The position numbers and the translations under genes are program-made. Below the pieces are notes generated by a model. The model made no database searches, was not told the origin of the DNA, and worked only from the letters and a program-made list of their open reading frames with translations. A DNA stretch of 18,060 nucleotides from an uncultured Caldilinea sp. (GTDB lineage Bacteria; Chloroflexota; Anaerolineae; Caldilineales; Caldilineaceae). Position 1 is the first letter of the stretch. Each line of letters opens with the position of its first letter. Location of the stretch: contig NZ_CAKZMJ010000059.1 of assembly GCF_937128415.1 (NCBI RefSeq), positions 1 to 18,060 on the forward strand, in the 5' to 3' direction. This document shows positions 18,032 through 18,060 of the stretch, one piece after another.

Positions 18032-18060
18032 CGCTCGCTACTTTTTACCGGAACCTGGTC

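Overview
The window is GC-rich and carries mostly complete, tightly packed bacterial genes. The mix suggests a Chloroflexota-type bacterium (Caldilineae or Anaerolineae-like). It includes a secreted protein with calcium-binding repeats and a C-terminal Leu-Pro-Leu-Leu tail, a Tat-exported type II DMSO-reductase complex with an ethylbenzene-dehydrogenase-like haem subunit, a NarX/NarL-like two-component pair and dispersed short palindromic repeats. This assignment is inference from gene content, since no rRNA or other taxonomic marker is present.

Layout, left to right. (1) 2-307 (+) is the 3' end of a repeat protein. (2) 336-4008 (-) is a three-gene ABC-2 exporter operon, transcribed ATPase, permease, permease; the two permeases are joined by a GTGA stop/start overlap. 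(3) 4009-4578 is a 570-base gap that holds a palindromic repeat of a common dispersed type, a TATAAT box and an apparent gene remnant. (4) 4579-6181 (+) is a two-gene unit, a DUF488 protein followed by a type II NADH dehydrogenase. (5) 6080-15302 (-) is the main block. In transcription order it encodes a small degenerate receiver-like protein, the molybdopterin catalytic subunit (1147 aa), a small CxxC/CxxC protein, a 116-aa unknown, the iron-sulfur beta subunit, a TorD/NarJ chaperone, a membrane-anchored haem-b gamma subunit and a polytopic membrane protein. The block is interrupted at 10417-11094 by an oppositely oriented toxin-antitoxin cassette: an AbrB-like fragment, hicB and hicA, with its own promoter. 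(6) 15445-18031 (-) is a response regulator and its histidine kinase, upstream of the block on the same strand.

How the parts may work together (inference): the NarX/NarL-like pair senses an external anion or redox signal and controls the operon, perhaps at an inverted repeat over the promoter at 15341-15378. The chaperone matures the alpha subunit, the Tat system exports alpha with beta, and the gamma subunit anchors them on the outer face of the membrane. The complex could reduce or oxidise a substrate there (nitrate, nitrite, another oxyanion or a hydrocarbon) and exchange electrons through haem b. No NarI-type quinol-oxidising subunit is present; the unknown polytopic protein is a candidate for the missing membrane partner. 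The neighbouring type II NADH dehydrogenase could supply quinol.

The most unusual points are the Cys-x3-Asp-x3-Cys first-cluster motif in the alpha subunit, the two small unknown genes between alpha and beta, the receiver-like gene directly in front of alpha, and the TA cassette that has apparently replaced the end of one operon gene. Promoters, operators and hairpins were found by eye and are tentative.
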